From contig NZ_CP017917.1 in the NCBI RefSeq assembly GCF_002119525.1, positions 992,001-1,056,000 on the forward strand: DNA of 64,000 nt, written 5' to 3'. The translations under genes were made by a program, and so were the position numbers. Every line of letters begins with the position of its first letter. Position 1 is the first letter of the stretch. The notes under the pieces were generated by a model. The model was not told the origin of the DNA and did no database searches. It saw nothing but the letters and a program-made list of their open reading frames with translations. Source of the DNA: Vibrio syngnathi (GTDB lineage Bacteria > Pseudomonadota > Gammaproteobacteria > Enterobacterales > Vibrionaceae). Shown piece after piece: positions 1-9,069 of this stretch.

Positions 1-955
1 TGTAAGCCTTGATGAAAGATCGGAGCGTATGTTTTGCTTCAAACACCTCGCCTTTTATCACCACGCTCTCAAGACGCTGATTTTTGCTGTCCCACCACTG
101 GAATGTGAACTCTGGCAACGTAAATTCACCGCCCTGCTGAATAACATAAACCGTCTCCTCAATTCGACTGGAACGGTAGTTACCACGATCTTGAGTATCA
201 TCTAAACGATTAGGCTGCGGGTAAGCTTGGTACTGCTGGGTCGATTCATTGTTCAACACGTCCGGCAGTAAAACAGACAAACTGTCTTTGGCCTTGATGG
301 TTACCGTTCGAGTAATGGCATCGCCTACTTTTAAGTTTTCACTCGAGCGTTGCCATTGTTGCTCTGTATCTACTTCTGTTGCAGAAAACCAAGGCGATTC
401 ATTATCAAGTAAACCTGAAGGCAACGAAGCTTCAAACTTAATTGGCTGCGTGTAAAGCGTACCGCCAACGTTAGAACCATCAGGAGCAGAAACTTGGACG
501 CGAACCGGCACGGTTGGAATGACAAACTCGCCAGAAGTCATCGGATAAAGTGTCACTTCCCAACGCTGGCGTGACCATGTAGTACCATTGACCCGTTCCG
601 TGTAGTTAGTTGCGAGTTGGTTACGTTGCTTAGCGATCACGTTAGGGATTTCAATACTTCCGATTCGAGTCCCTCCCGTTAACCAACGCGGCGTCGCCAC
701 CTCAATGTTCAGAATTACCTGCTCATTAACGCTCACTTTAGTCGGCGTTATCTTATCTCCTGACTTTGGCTTTTCCCCTACCCAAGCGATAAGCTCAACG
801 TCACCACTTTTTTGGAGATCGAAGATATCGGCAGCAGAAGTAACAAAAGGAGAAAACCAACTCAACATAAGAGTCATCGACAGTAACCACTTATGGGATC
901 TGAATCGCACTCTCTTTGATTGAATGGCTTCAAGAGCTAAATCATATCGACTCAT
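1..955 (-). CDS. batD: BatD family protein, 3' end outside window
   Basis: Reading leftwards from ATG at 955, an open frame runs to the window edge and continues beyond it, so only about the N-terminal 318 residues are seen. It opens with a basic stretch and a hydrophobic signal segment (residues about 20-36), followed by a periplasmic beta-rich region with the pattern GDVELIAWVGEKP and repeated NEQV/ITRTVTIKA strands, as in BatD (oxygen-tolerance) proteins. The ATG overlaps the TGA of the upstream VWA gene by four bases (ATGA), which implies translational coupling and makes it the last visible gene of the Bat operon. In Bacteroides and Leptospira Bat proteins support tolerance to oxidative or periplasmic stress; the biochemical role is unsettled. 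The family call rests on operon position plus sequence style. Confidence 0.8.
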   Translation of the reverse strand, partial: MSRYDLALEAIQSKRVRFRSHKWLLSMTLMLSWFSPFVTSAADIFDLQKSGDVELIAWVGEKPKSGDKITPTKVSVNEQVILNIEVATPRWLTGGTRIGSIEIPNVIAKQRNQLATNYTERVNGTTWSRQRWEVTLYPMTSGEFVIPTVPVRVQVSAPDGSNVGGTLYTQPIKFEASLPSGLLDNESPWFSATEVDTEQQWQRSSENLKVGDAITRTVTIKAKDSLSVLLPDVLNNESTQQYQAYPQPNRLDDTQDRGNYRSSRIEETVYVIQQGGEFTLPEFTFQWWDSKNQRLESVVIKGEVFEAKHTLRSFIKAY

Positions 956-2694
956 TGGGTTTGCTCCTGTTTGGGTGCCTGTTCTTGTTTTGACGGCTGC
1001 TCCTGTTTTGGTGTCTGTTCGATAGAAGGTGCAGGGCCTCTTAATTGAATTTGGAACTTGGACTTCAAGAAGAACTTAGGGTCGGCTTCAACGCGTTTTA
1101 ACCACTTGTCGGCAAGCTCTTGGCTGCCCAAAATTTCATTGGCATTAAGCGTTTCCTTGAGCATCAATTCCGCTACCGTTTCTTCTTCAGCGCCATCACC
1201 TGTTCGCGGCTGATCGTCTTCGAGTTCTAAAGATTCTTCAGGGCCATCTGTGGTTCCGGACTGGCTTTCACTGGTTCGGTTTACCTCCTCGACAATCCCG
1301 CTAAGCACAGCAAGATTGTTCTCCACATCCGTTCTTAGTTCTGGTGAAAGATCCTCTTTCTCGCTTAGTGACTTCAAAAGATCTCGCGCCGCAAGGTATT
1401 CACGCTGCCTGGCTAACGCGCTCGCCGCGTTGTAGAAACCATAATCAGTTTTGGTTTGTAAGAAGGCACTGTGAGCTAACTTAAAATCACGAGCATAGTA
1501 ATAAGCCGCGCCCTTTCGCATTGGATCCTTAAAATGTTTAGCCGCTTCAAGGTATTCCTTTTGATTCAATAAACGTTGTCCTTGCTGATCAGGCGTTAGC
1601 CATAAATCCCACCACCATTGGGCTGTTTTATCCCAAACTGTCAGGGATTCTTCAACTACGGGTTTATCGGCGGTTAAACTGACCGTTTTCGCCAAAGAGT
1701 GCGGAGAATACACGCTACCAGTAATCAAAACGCCAACCACACACCATTGAACCAACCACCCTTTTCTAAACCACAACAACATGATGATCGCCATTGGGAT
1801 AAGCAGGCCATATCCCATGTCTTTCCAAGGCATAGAAGACTCACCGTTAAGTTGCATGTTTCTTTCAACCGCTCTGTTCAGTTGTTGGATATCGGAATTA
1901 TCAACGGTCACCTCAATCACTCGTCCACCCGTCTTACTCGCTAAGTTACGCAGTGAATCTAGGTCGACAGGGTTATCGCTCACCACATTACTGTTTCCTG
2001 CGGCTAGAATGAGCAACTGATACGGGTTGTCGTTAAAGAAACTCTCGTACGCCCTAATGGTGCTTGGGTTTACACCATCTGATACCAACAGTACAGAAGA
2101 GCCTAACTCACCAGACAGTTGCTGATTAATCAATGGCAGTGCTTCTTCTGCTGACTTACCTGATACCGGCATGATATCGGGTGTGATAGCCGCTAGAAAC
2201 GGTTCGAATACCTTGCTGTCTTGAGTCACTGGCATCGCGACGTGGGCACTGCCTGCGTAAACAACTAAGCCCGTATTACCGCCTTTGCGAGCTGCTAATA
2301 AGTCTCTAATCTTCTGCTTAGATCGTTCCAAGCGACTCGGTGGTAAGTCTTTAGCCAGCATGGATTCGCTGCTATCAAGCACCACTAACATCGACGCTTT
2401 GTCTTCACCAAAAGGCGAAGCCTCACGCTGCCATGTTGGGCCAGAACAGATAATGATGGCGATAGTTACAATCACCACCAATAACTTCAATGGCAGCTGC
2501 TTACGCCAGCCTGTTTCGCCGATGGTCAACGCATCACGTAAGTGTCTAGGTAGAATATCTTTCCACGTTGGTTTGGTCTCTTCTCTCCAGCGAACCCACA
2601 GCAGGAAAAACATCGGGATAAAGGCCAACAACCACAATGGTCGGATAAAGTGAAACTGGGTAAAGAACTGTTGCAACATGAGAGAATCAGGCAT
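952..2694 (-). CDS. BatB/BatC-type VWA and TPR membrane protein
   Basis: 580 residues. N-terminal hydrophobic segments at about 17-35 and 68-85 anchor a von Willebrand A domain with an intact metal-ion-dependent adhesion site (D107-S-S109-E-S111) that should face the periplasm. A third membrane segment lies near 295-325, followed by a TPR-like helical region (about 385-480) and an acidic linker. This order matches BatB (VWA) fused to BatC (TPR). The last 20 or so residues are a KQEQ repeat encoded by 18-bp tandem units. The start overlaps the end of BatA by eight bases and the stop overlaps the BatD start, so it is mid-operon. VWA-TPR proteins of this operon are thought to assemble a periplasmic complex remodelled by the MoxR ATPase; that partner assignment is family knowledge. 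Confidence 0.87.
   Translation of the reverse strand: MPDSLMLQQFFTQFHFIRPLWLLAFIPMFFLLWVRWREETKPTWKDILPRHLRDALTIGETGWRKQLPLKLLVVIVTIAIIICSGPTWQREASPFGEDKASMLVVLDSSESMLAKDLPPSRLERSKQKIRDLLAARKGGNTGLVVYAGSAHVAMPVTQDSKVFEPFLAAITPDIMPVSGKSAEEALPLINQQLSGELGSSVLLVSDGVNPSTIRAYESFFNDNPYQLLILAAGNSNVVSDNPVDLDSLRNLASKTGGRVIEVTVDNSDIQQLNRAVERNMQLNGESSMPWKDMGYGLLIPMAIIMLLWFRKGWLVQWCVVGVLITGSVYSPHSLAKTVSLTADKPVVEESLTVWDKTAQWWWDLWLTPDQQGQRLLNQKEYLEAAKHFKDPMRKGAAYYYARDFKLAHSAFLQTKTDYGFYNAASALARQREYLAARDLLKSLSEKEDLSPELRTDVENNLAVLSGIVEEVNRTSESQSGTTDGPEESLELEDDQPRTGDGAEEETVAELMLKETLNANEILGSQELADKWLKRVEADPKFFLKSKFQIQLRGPAPSIEQTPKQEQPSKQEQAPKQEQTQ
965..1018. repeat. three 18-bp tandem units encoding the KQEQ tail
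   Basis: Three near-identical 18-bp units (consensus TCCTGTTTTGGTGCCTGT on the plus strand) lie inside the last codons of the BatB/C gene, just before its stop at 952. They encode repeated KQEQ-x-x hexapeptides, so copy-number change would alter tail length without a frameshift. Confidence 0.8.
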
Positions 2695-3766
2695 CGTTCT
2701 CTCCTTTCAAATTTTTCTTTGAAGAAACCAAAAGCGATCTTCGGCGGATTGTTGCTAAGCTGAATGCGGTCAAATACATCACGACAACAATGGCCATCAA
2801 GTAATGGTGCAGCCCCTGTTTCGGTCGATAAGTGCTACTTTCATATAGCTGAGGCTCTAGCTCACCAATCTGAGCGTAAGCTTTGGTCAGTTCGTCGCGG
2901 TTAAGCGCCTCAAAGGCTTCGCCACCAGACTCTTGAGCCACTCGTTTAATGGTTTCCATATCCAAAGCCACTTCACCCACGGTTTTTGGGTCACCCATGG
3001 CGATTACGTGAATACGAACGCCTTTCGCCTTCGCCACTTTGGCGGCATCAATCGGTTCAACAAAGCTTCCTGTGTCATTGCCGTCGGTCAGTACGATCAC
3101 GACTTTCTCTTTTTCGTTGGCATCAACACTTGAATCTTTAACGGAAGAACGTTGCTTTTCGCTCTGTTCAAATACCTTAATCGCTAAGCCAATGGCATCA
3201 CCTAAGTGCGTACTTTGCCCTGCCATCGCGACATCGGTTTGATTAAGCAATTCAAGCCATACATTTTGGTCAGCCGTAAATGGGGTTTGCACAAACGCTG
3301 CGTCACCAAACAGGATCAACCCGAGTCGGTCACCTTTTCTGGTTTTCGCAAAATCGGCTAACACCTCTTTGGTCGCATCTAAGCGAGATATTTTTTCGCC
3401 TTGCTTAGAGGTAAAATCTTGTTCCGCCATTGAACCAGATAAATCGACAACCACCATCACGTCACGACCTAATTGTTCGCGAGCTTGCGGCTCACCAAGA
3501 ATGGTTGGTTTAGCGAGCGCGCACACCACTAATGCCCAAGTAATAATGAGCGTGGTTCGTTGCCACCAGCTTGGTGTTAGCTGGCTTGCCCCTTCAGACG
3601 GCGCTTCACCAATAGCTTCAACCAATTCACTGAAAAATGGCACCTTGATGGCCATTTGCTTAGTTCGATAAGCTGGCACGGCAAAGTAGACCAACAACGG
3701 CAAAGGCAGCGCGATAAACCACAGTGGGTGCGCGAATTCAAAGCTGGCAGATAAACTATCAAACAT
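2687..3766 (-). CDS. batA: BatA-type VWA domain protein
   Basis: From ATG at 3766 this encodes 359 residues. The start was chosen because a purine-rich GAGGGGCAAG precedes it and the product then begins MFDSLSASFEFAHPLWF, the usual BatA beginning; an ATG ten codons upstream lacks a ribosome site. Two N-terminal membrane segments (about 15-32 and 70-90) precede a VWA domain with a perfect MIDAS DLSGS (D108, S110, S112) and the downstream TDG of the fold; a C-terminal membrane helix lies near 320-340. The start overlaps the DUF4381 gene by eight bases and the end overlaps BatB/C by eight, so translation is probably coupled. Likely role: membrane-anchored, metal-dependent protein-binding subunit of the Bat complex. 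Confidence 0.88.
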   Translation of the reverse strand: MFDSLSASFEFAHPLWFIALPLPLLVYFAVPAYRTKQMAIKVPFFSELVEAIGEAPSEGASQLTPSWWQRTTLIITWALVVCALAKPTILGEPQAREQLGRDVMVVVDLSGSMAEQDFTSKQGEKISRLDATKEVLADFAKTRKGDRLGLILFGDAAFVQTPFTADQNVWLELLNQTDVAMAGQSTHLGDAIGLAIKVFEQSEKQRSSVKDSSVDANEKEKVVIVLTDGNDTGSFVEPIDAAKVAKAKGVRIHVIAMGDPKTVGEVALDMETIKRVAQESGGEAFEALNRDELTKAYAQIGELEPQLYESSTYRPKQGLHHYLMAIVVVMYLTAFSLATIRRRSLLVSSKKNLKGENDA

Positions 3767-4301
3767 TATCTTGCCCCTCTGGTTTCGCTTGTACATCTGG
3801 TTTATGAATTTTTAGCCACATCATCGCGGTTTGAATCACCTCTAAACGCTGTTCAAAGCTCAAACGCACATTAGGGTCAATTAAGCTCTGCATCCATAAT
3901 TCTGAGATTTCATCGGCAAAGAACGCATTGCTGTTTTCACTTGTGTTAGCGCTAACAGGCAGATAAGCGTTTAGACGGTTTACATAGGCTTGTCCAAACA
4001 GCTTTGCATTACTGCTGTCTAGGTAACGAAGTACCACTTTCAGTACTTTGAAGGTTCGTTCTGTTGAATTTTTGTCTCGTGCATCCAATATCATGAGCTC
4101 TTGAAGCGCTTCTTTGCGATAACGGTTATTCCACCATTTCTGCGCCAAACGATAAGCCAGATAGATAGCGACCAATAACAGAATAACGCCAAGGATCTTC
4201 CAGCCGATCGTTTGAGGAGCCCAGCTCACACTGTCAGGAATCGCTACATCGTGCAGTTCGCGGAGGATATAGGTACTTGGAGGAGTATGTTCAACAGCCA
4301 T
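3759..4301 (-). CDS. DUF4381 domain protein of the Bat operon
   Basis: 180 residues, with a single strong membrane segment at about 33-52 (GWKILGVILLLVAIYLAYRL) followed by a basic stretch and a helical cytoplasmic domain. This is the DUF4381 layout, a family found almost exclusively between DUF58 and BatA genes. The start codon abuts the DUF58 stop at 4302, and the 3' end overlaps BatA by eight bases. No catalytic motif is visible. By context it is a small membrane accessory of the MoxR/VWA system; its precise function is unknown. Confidence 0.85.
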   Translation of the reverse strand: MAVEHTPPSTYILRELHDVAIPDSVSWAPQTIGWKILGVILLLVAIYLAYRLAQKWWNNRYRKEALQELMILDARDKNSTERTFKVLKVVLRYLDSSNAKLFGQAYVNRLNAYLPVSANTSENSNAFFADEISELWMQSLIDPNVRLSFEQRLEVIQTAMMWLKIHKPDVQAKPEGQDNV

Positions 4302-5264
4302 TTAACGCCCTCCCACTAGCTTCTGCAGCTGTGATATGTGATTGCCCGACGTGTCTAATTCTATATAAGGGAGGTTTTTCATCGCCATCAATTTAGCAAG
4401 GTACTGTTTCTGCAGTGCCGCTTTTTGAGCAAGACTTTCACTCGCGAGGTTTACCTTAGATTGGCTATCCAGATTAAGTTGAAAGCGACCATCACCCACT
4501 ACCCAATTCGCGCTTGCAAGATCTTGAGGCAGTGATTGTTCTAATGGATCGGTGACCATAATGGCAAGGATGTCGTTGTGTTGTTGCAGTTGCTTTAGTC
4601 GGTCAAGATGTTGCTCTTGGCAATCTCGCCAATCACTAATAAAGATCAAGGTCGACTGCTTTAACCTCATTCGCTTTATCAGTTCAATCCACTGGCTGAA
4701 CCCGACGCCTTCGCTGTCACTCACACTCACGTCTAAGCTTTGATTTGCCTTAGTAAGGTGCTTTAACTGAGCCAGTAAATCAGACTGTGAACGCTGTGCT
4801 TTGGTGTGAAAGAGTTTTTGATGGGAGGCCAAAACGAAGCCAACACGGTCACCATCTTTCAGGACTCGCCATCCACACAATGCCGCGACTTCAGCAGCCA
4901 CAACAGATTTCATGGTGTTTTGAGAGGCAAAGAACATCGAACTGCGCTGATCGACACAGATCATCACATTACGGTCTTTCTCTTCGGTATAGCTACGAAC
5001 ATGCGGCTTCCCCGTTCGCATGGTGACTTTCCAATCAAGGTTACGAATATCATCACCGAGTTGGTAGTGTCGTAATTCCTCGAAGTTCAGACCACGGCCA
5101 CGGAACAGAGAATTATGTCTCCCCGACAGTACACTGCCCGCCTTAAGATGAGGCAACAGAGAAAACGACTCCGCTTGAGCTTGTATTCGTACTAACCTTG
5201 AATAGTCACAATACAGTCGTGGATCAAGACCTTGCGATTCGGGAGCTTGTGTTGGCTTCGCCAT
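4302..5264 (-). CDS. DUF58 domain protein
   Basis: 320 residues without a signal peptide. The central region carries the DUF58 hallmark GRGLNFEELRHYQLGDDIRN-LDWKVTMRTGKPHVR, followed by a VWA-like domain in which the MIDAS is altered (CVDQRSSM in place of DxSxS). DUF58 proteins are always linked to MoxR ATPases and are presumed VWA-type adaptors or substrates. The start lies 12 bases downstream of the MoxR stop and the stop abuts the DUF4381 start. The altered metal site suggests binding without a bound divalent ion, but this is inferred from a short motif. Confidence 0.88.
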   Translation of the reverse strand: MAKPTQAPESQGLDPRLYCDYSRLVRIQAQAESFSLLPHLKAGSVLSGRHNSLFRGRGLNFEELRHYQLGDDIRNLDWKVTMRTGKPHVRSYTEEKDRNVMICVDQRSSMFFASQNTMKSVVAAEVAALCGWRVLKDGDRVGFVLASHQKLFHTKAQRSQSDLLAQLKHLTKANQSLDVSVSDSEGVGFSQWIELIKRMRLKQSTLIFISDWRDCQEQHLDRLKQLQQHNDILAIMVTDPLEQSLPQDLASANWVVGDGRFQLNLDSQSKVNLASESLAQKAALQKQYLAKLMAMKNLPYIELDTSGNHISQLQKLVGGR

Positions 5265-5276
5265 AACGCCCCCTAG

Positions 5277-6260
5277 TTATCCGATCTCAACATTATCAAG
5301 CAGCTCTTCAACTACTCGTTGATGGTTCACACCATCAGCCAATGCGTCATAAGATAGCGAAAATCGATGGCCTAATACGGTCGGTAACATTGCTCGCACA
5401 TCGTCTAACGTGACGTGGTCACGCCCTTGTAGCCACGCATAAGCGCGTGCACATCTATCCAAGGAGATTGACGCTCGAGGGCTTGAACCTATCTCAATCC
5501 ACTTTGATAGATTTGATTCTGGATAACGCTCTGGCTTACGTGTCGCCATCACTAAGGCAACAATGTAGTTTTCGACTAAATCAGAAACCGCTATTTCAGG
5601 CAGTTGGCGACGGGCTTCAAGTACCAATTCAGGTTCAATATGCTGTGGAGTTACAAGTTCCGAACTCGTTTCGCTACCGAGTTCCTCACTGCGCACTAGT
5701 CGAATGATGTCACGCTCAGCTTCATCTTCTGGGTAGTCAACCGTCACCTTCATAATGAAACGGTCCATTTGCGCCTCTGGAAGTGGATACGTACCTTCTT
5801 GCTCAACTGGGTTTTGAGTCGCTAATACCATGAACAAATCAGGCAGGATATGAGTTTGACCACCCACCGTAATTGTCCCTTCTGCCATAGCTTCAAGTAG
5901 AGCCGCTTGTACCTTCGCAGGGGCACGGTTCACTTCATCGGCCAGAACAATGCTATTGAAAATAGGACCCGGTTGAAAGTGCAACTGAGGCTTACCATCT
6001 AACTCTTGATACACTTCCGTCCCAGTTACATCTGACGGAAGTAGATCGGGGGTAAACTGAATTCGGCCAAAGCTAGTATTGAGCAAGTTCGCCAACGACT
6101 TCACTGAACGAGTTTTCGCTGTACCGGGAAGCCCCTCTAAAAGCACATGCCCATTAGTCAATAACCCTATCACTAGAGCCCGAACGACGTTGCTCTGACC
6201 GATAACACTTTTCTCTGTCTCTTCAATCAGTTGGTTTATTGCTTGTTGCGCATGGTTCAT
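5277..6260 (-). CDS. MoxR-type AAA+ ATPase
   Basis: 327 residues, typical MoxR length. Walker A GLPGTAKT at 43-50, Walker B SIVLADE at about 104-110 followed by the MoxR signature VNRAPAKVQAALLEAM, sensor 1 region ATQNPVEQEGTYPLPEAQMDRF, and the C-terminal lid domain with the arginine-containing GSSPRAS motif. First gene of the Bat operon: DUF58, DUF4381, BatA, BatB/C and BatD follow in the same direction with short gaps or overlaps. MoxR ATPases act as chaperones that remodel VWA-domain partners, so it is probably the cytoplasmic motor for the encoded VWA proteins. The promoter should lie in the 6261-6441 gap; no clear -35/-10 pair was recognised. Confidence 0.92.
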   Translation of the reverse strand: MNHAQQAINQLIEETEKSVIGQSNVVRALVIGLLTNGHVLLEGLPGTAKTRSVKSLANLLNTSFGRIQFTPDLLPSDVTGTEVYQELDGKPQLHFQPGPIFNSIVLADEVNRAPAKVQAALLEAMAEGTITVGGQTHILPDLFMVLATQNPVEQEGTYPLPEAQMDRFIMKVTVDYPEDEAERDIIRLVRSEELGSETSSELVTPQHIEPELVLEARRQLPEIAVSDLVENYIVALVMATRKPERYPESNLSKWIEIGSSPRASISLDRCARAYAWLQGRDHVTLDDVRAMLPTVLGHRFSLSYDALADGVNHQRVVEELLDNVEIG

Positions 6261-6317
6261 AGGTCTTCCCTTAATTCAATCTGGCTGCGTACATCCTACT
6301 CACAAGCCCCATAACTA

Positions 6318-6390
6318 TTAGTTATAAGCGCGATAATTGCTTATAAGCGCGATAAGTTATAAGCACCATAAATTACAAGCGCATAACCAC
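6318..6390. repeat. imperfect 18-bp repeats with TTATAAGCGCGATAA core
   Basis: About four degenerate copies of a TTATAAGCGCGATAA-like unit with 17-19 bp periodicity lie between the MoxR promoter side and the 3' end of the octaheme cytochrome gene. No open frame or tRNA fold is apparent. It belongs with the other short tandem repeats found near gene ends in this window. Confidence 0.6.
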
Positions 6391-6441
6391 GTCAACGTTG
6401 GCGCTCTATTTCAGCCCAGCTTTTTACTGACTAATTGCTTT

Positions 6442-8862
6442 TTATTTGCTAACTGCTTTCAACTGGCTCATAGACCTCAATTGGTTAATGGCTTCCGGTG
6501 GCGCCACCTTACTCAATGACGAAATACATTGTTCAAACGCTTTTTCTGCGCCCGGTTTCTGGTAATTTCGAGCCAAAATCTCACACTGTGCATACAAGTG
6601 TTGTGGGTTACGGCTAAACTGGTAAGCCTTATTCAATGACCTACTCGCAGCAAGCACATCAGACTTCTCTAAAGCCAAGCCGTACACATACCAATATTGT
6701 GGGTCGGTTTGCGCAGTTTCAGCGGCTTGTTTAAGGTAGTCCGTCGCTTGGTCGTAATCTTTCACACGAAGCAGAGATAATCCTGCGCTGTATGGCAATA
6801 CACTCGATTTCGGCTGAGCTTCAATACCTTGCTTCAATGTCGACAGCGCTTTTGTTTCGTTACCTTGCGCTCGATACAAATCCGCCAAGTTGGCGTAGCT
6901 GTTTTCGAAATAAGGCTCGATTTCGATAGCACCTAAATAGAAATCAATTGCTTTGTCGTGCTGGCCTAAGTCTCGGTAGACGTTACCTAAGTTAGTACGT
7001 CCAAACCCTCTGTCGGCATTAAATTGCTGTATCTCAATGTACTCTTCCAATGCAGGTTTTATTTTGTCTTTCTGCAGAGGATTCATTTCTCCCCAATAAC
7101 GCACTAATGCGCCTGCGGTTTCTGAACGAATCGACAATACAGAGTCTTTCAGTAGCGGCTCAAGAATCTGCCAACGGTCGATAAACGGAAAACCGGACGA
7201 ACCTTGCACGACGCCTAACCGAATCATCTCATTGTCGTGTTTAACTGCTCTGGCAAGTGAGATAAGTGTGTTCTTGCCCGTATTGCCGCCCAAACGTTCT
7301 AAGCTCGATGCACGAATGATATTGCTTAAGCTGGAGTCCTGAGTCGAGTATGCCAACGCATCCTCTGCCCCTCTGTGCCCTATTGAGTCAGCATAAAAGG
7401 CAACGGCAAAGTGCTGCTGATTACGATACTTAGAATCTGGGAACCACTCACCGATTTGCTTATCTGCCCACTGGTCGGTTTGATCTTCATGACAGCTAGT
7501 ACACACGTTTGGTGTTTTAATGTGTTGGCTAATATCAGGACGTGGGATGTGCCAACTGTGGTCGCGTCTTGGGTCGACCTCCATGTAAGTCGTCTCTGGC
7601 ATGTGACAAGTGGTACATTGTGAAGCTTCGGTATTCGCCTCGTGGAAGGTGTGCTTTTCAGGTGTGTATTCAGAAGCAATGTGACATTGGCTACACACGG
7701 CTTCCTCTGCAATTTTTAATTCTGCGGTATGAGGATCGTGGCAGTTAGTACATGTGACGCCTTTTTCAGCCATCGCTGATTGAAGAAAAGAGCCGTAAAC
7801 ATAATCTTCATCGTAGATTTGGCCATCGTTATGGTAAAGCTCAGGGGTAATCAAGCTTAGGCGATATTTATCAAAGAACGACCCATTAACATGGTCGCCT
7901 GTTTCATTCAGCTGAGTGCGTCGGCTATGGCACTGAGCACAGGTTTGAACTTGGTTGGTATGAATGATGTCTTTTGGTTGCAGGGTTGAGTTGCCCTCTT
8001 GGTAGATCCACTCTTTGACCGACTTCGACAAATCGCGGTCGAAACCATAATGCGCCGAGACTGGATCATCCTTTACGCCATTAGCTTTGGCTGACTTATC
8101 TTTGGCTAGCAGGGCTTGCTCCACGTGCTCACTCGCAGGGCCATGACACGCCTCACAACCAACATTAATCTCAGACCAAGTGGTGTTGTAGGTATTGCTC
8201 GCGCTGTCGTAGTTCTTTTCTAGGTTTGTTGAATGGCAGTCTGCACACATGAAGTTCCAATTTTGACCGCTATTGGTCCAGTAGAATTCATCGGTGTTGG
8301 TGGTATCGGGGTAGAGATGAAACCAGCGTTGGCCGCCTTCGCCTTTAAATCGAGAATCCCAAGCGAAAGGAATCAACTGTACACGGCCGTCTTCAAACTC
8401 AACCATGTACTGTTGTAGAGGCTCAAAAGCAAAGGTATAGCTAATTTTATAGTCTTTGAATTGCCCGTCTGGCCCTTCGATATTGACCCAGAACTCTTCA
8501 CCCTTGCGAAAAAATCGGTTGGGTTTACCGTCATGAATGACCGTTTGATCGTTGAAATCGCCTAATACATATTCATCTGTAGCGTGTTTCATCGCCATGT
8601 CATGATGAGAGCCCTGCCACGCTTCGACTTCTTCGCTGTGACAATCAATACAAGCTTCCGAACCGACATACGTGACCTTAGCAGAGCCGGCATCTGAAGT
8701 TTCTAAACCGATAAGCGAAACTTCAGTAGTAATCGGAGCCTGTTCATTAGCATACACATTGACACTGAGCATCGACAATATAGGTAAAGACAACATTGCG
8801 GATAATACTGCAACTCGCTGGTGTTTCAATCCGTTCACTAGTGAGCACAACCATGCAGACAT
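6442..8862 (-). CDS. Octaheme TPR cytochrome c
   Basis: 806 residues. A hydrophobic export signal (about 17-38, ending VYANE) precedes eight CxxCH heme-c motifs at roughly residues 71, 206, 236, 308, 371, 390, 416 and 454. The rest is helical, with TPR repeats from about 610 to 780 (e.g. NLGNVYRDLGQHDKAIDFYL, NLADLYRAQGNETKALSTL). This matches periplasmic multiheme cytochromes of the c554/NrfB-like superfamily that carry a C-terminal TPR domain. Electron transfer with a TPR protein-binding arm is the likely role; the redox partner is unknown. It stands alone, convergent with nothing and upstream of the Bat operon on the same strand, separated by 181 bp. The long spacing between hemes 1 and 2 holds a beta-rich segment. 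Confidence 0.85.
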   Translation of the reverse strand: MSAWLCSLVNGLKHQRVAVLSAMLSLPILSMLSVNVYANEQAPITTEVSLIGLETSDAGSAKVTYVGSEACIDCHSEEVEAWQGSHHDMAMKHATDEYVLGDFNDQTVIHDGKPNRFFRKGEEFWVNIEGPDGQFKDYKISYTFAFEPLQQYMVEFEDGRVQLIPFAWDSRFKGEGGQRWFHLYPDTTNTDEFYWTNSGQNWNFMCADCHSTNLEKNYDSASNTYNTTWSEINVGCEACHGPASEHVEQALLAKDKSAKANGVKDDPVSAHYGFDRDLSKSVKEWIYQEGNSTLQPKDIIHTNQVQTCAQCHSRRTQLNETGDHVNGSFFDKYRLSLITPELYHNDGQIYDEDYVYGSFLQSAMAEKGVTCTNCHDPHTAELKIAEEAVCSQCHIASEYTPEKHTFHEANTEASQCTTCHMPETTYMEVDPRRDHSWHIPRPDISQHIKTPNVCTSCHEDQTDQWADKQIGEWFPDSKYRNQQHFAVAFYADSIGHRGAEDALAYSTQDSSLSNIIRASSLERLGGNTGKNTLISLARAVKHDNEMIRLGVVQGSSGFPFIDRWQILEPLLKDSVLSIRSETAGALVRYWGEMNPLQKDKIKPALEEYIEIQQFNADRGFGRTNLGNVYRDLGQHDKAIDFYLGAIEIEPYFENSYANLADLYRAQGNETKALSTLKQGIEAQPKSSVLPYSAGLSLLRVKDYDQATDYLKQAAETAQTDPQYWYVYGLALEKSDVLAASRSLNKAYQFSRNPQHLYAQCEILARNYQKPGAEKAFEQCISSLSKVAPPEAINQLRSMSQLKAVSK

Positions 8863-8999
8863 AACATTCCTTGTTTTTATACATCCTTATGCTTACTAAG
8901 GTAGACGTAAAAACGACTAAAATACAATTATTTAGTGGCAATGATCATGATAGTTGTGATTCATATTCACGACTGGGATTTACTCATTGATATGCGCAT

Positions 9000-9024
9000 A
9001 AAAAAGAGCTCCTAAGAGCTCTTT
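9000..9024 (-). terminator. Rho-independent terminator after the minus-strand sulfatase
   Basis: An 8-bp perfect stem (AAGAGCTC / GAGCTCTT, 9004-9011 and 9016-9023) with a CTAA loop; on the minus strand it is followed by a run of six T. It sits about 45 bases beyond the stop of the sulfatase gene. Confidence 0.85.
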
Positions 9025-9069
9025 CGTGTTATCAGTTTTATCAAACTATCAGTTTCAATAAACCAAAAC

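Noticed and set aside
2285..2653. Plus-strand frame of 122 codons inside the BatB/C gene
   Set aside because: Antisense shadow of a well-supported VWA gene, with no ribosome site or family match.
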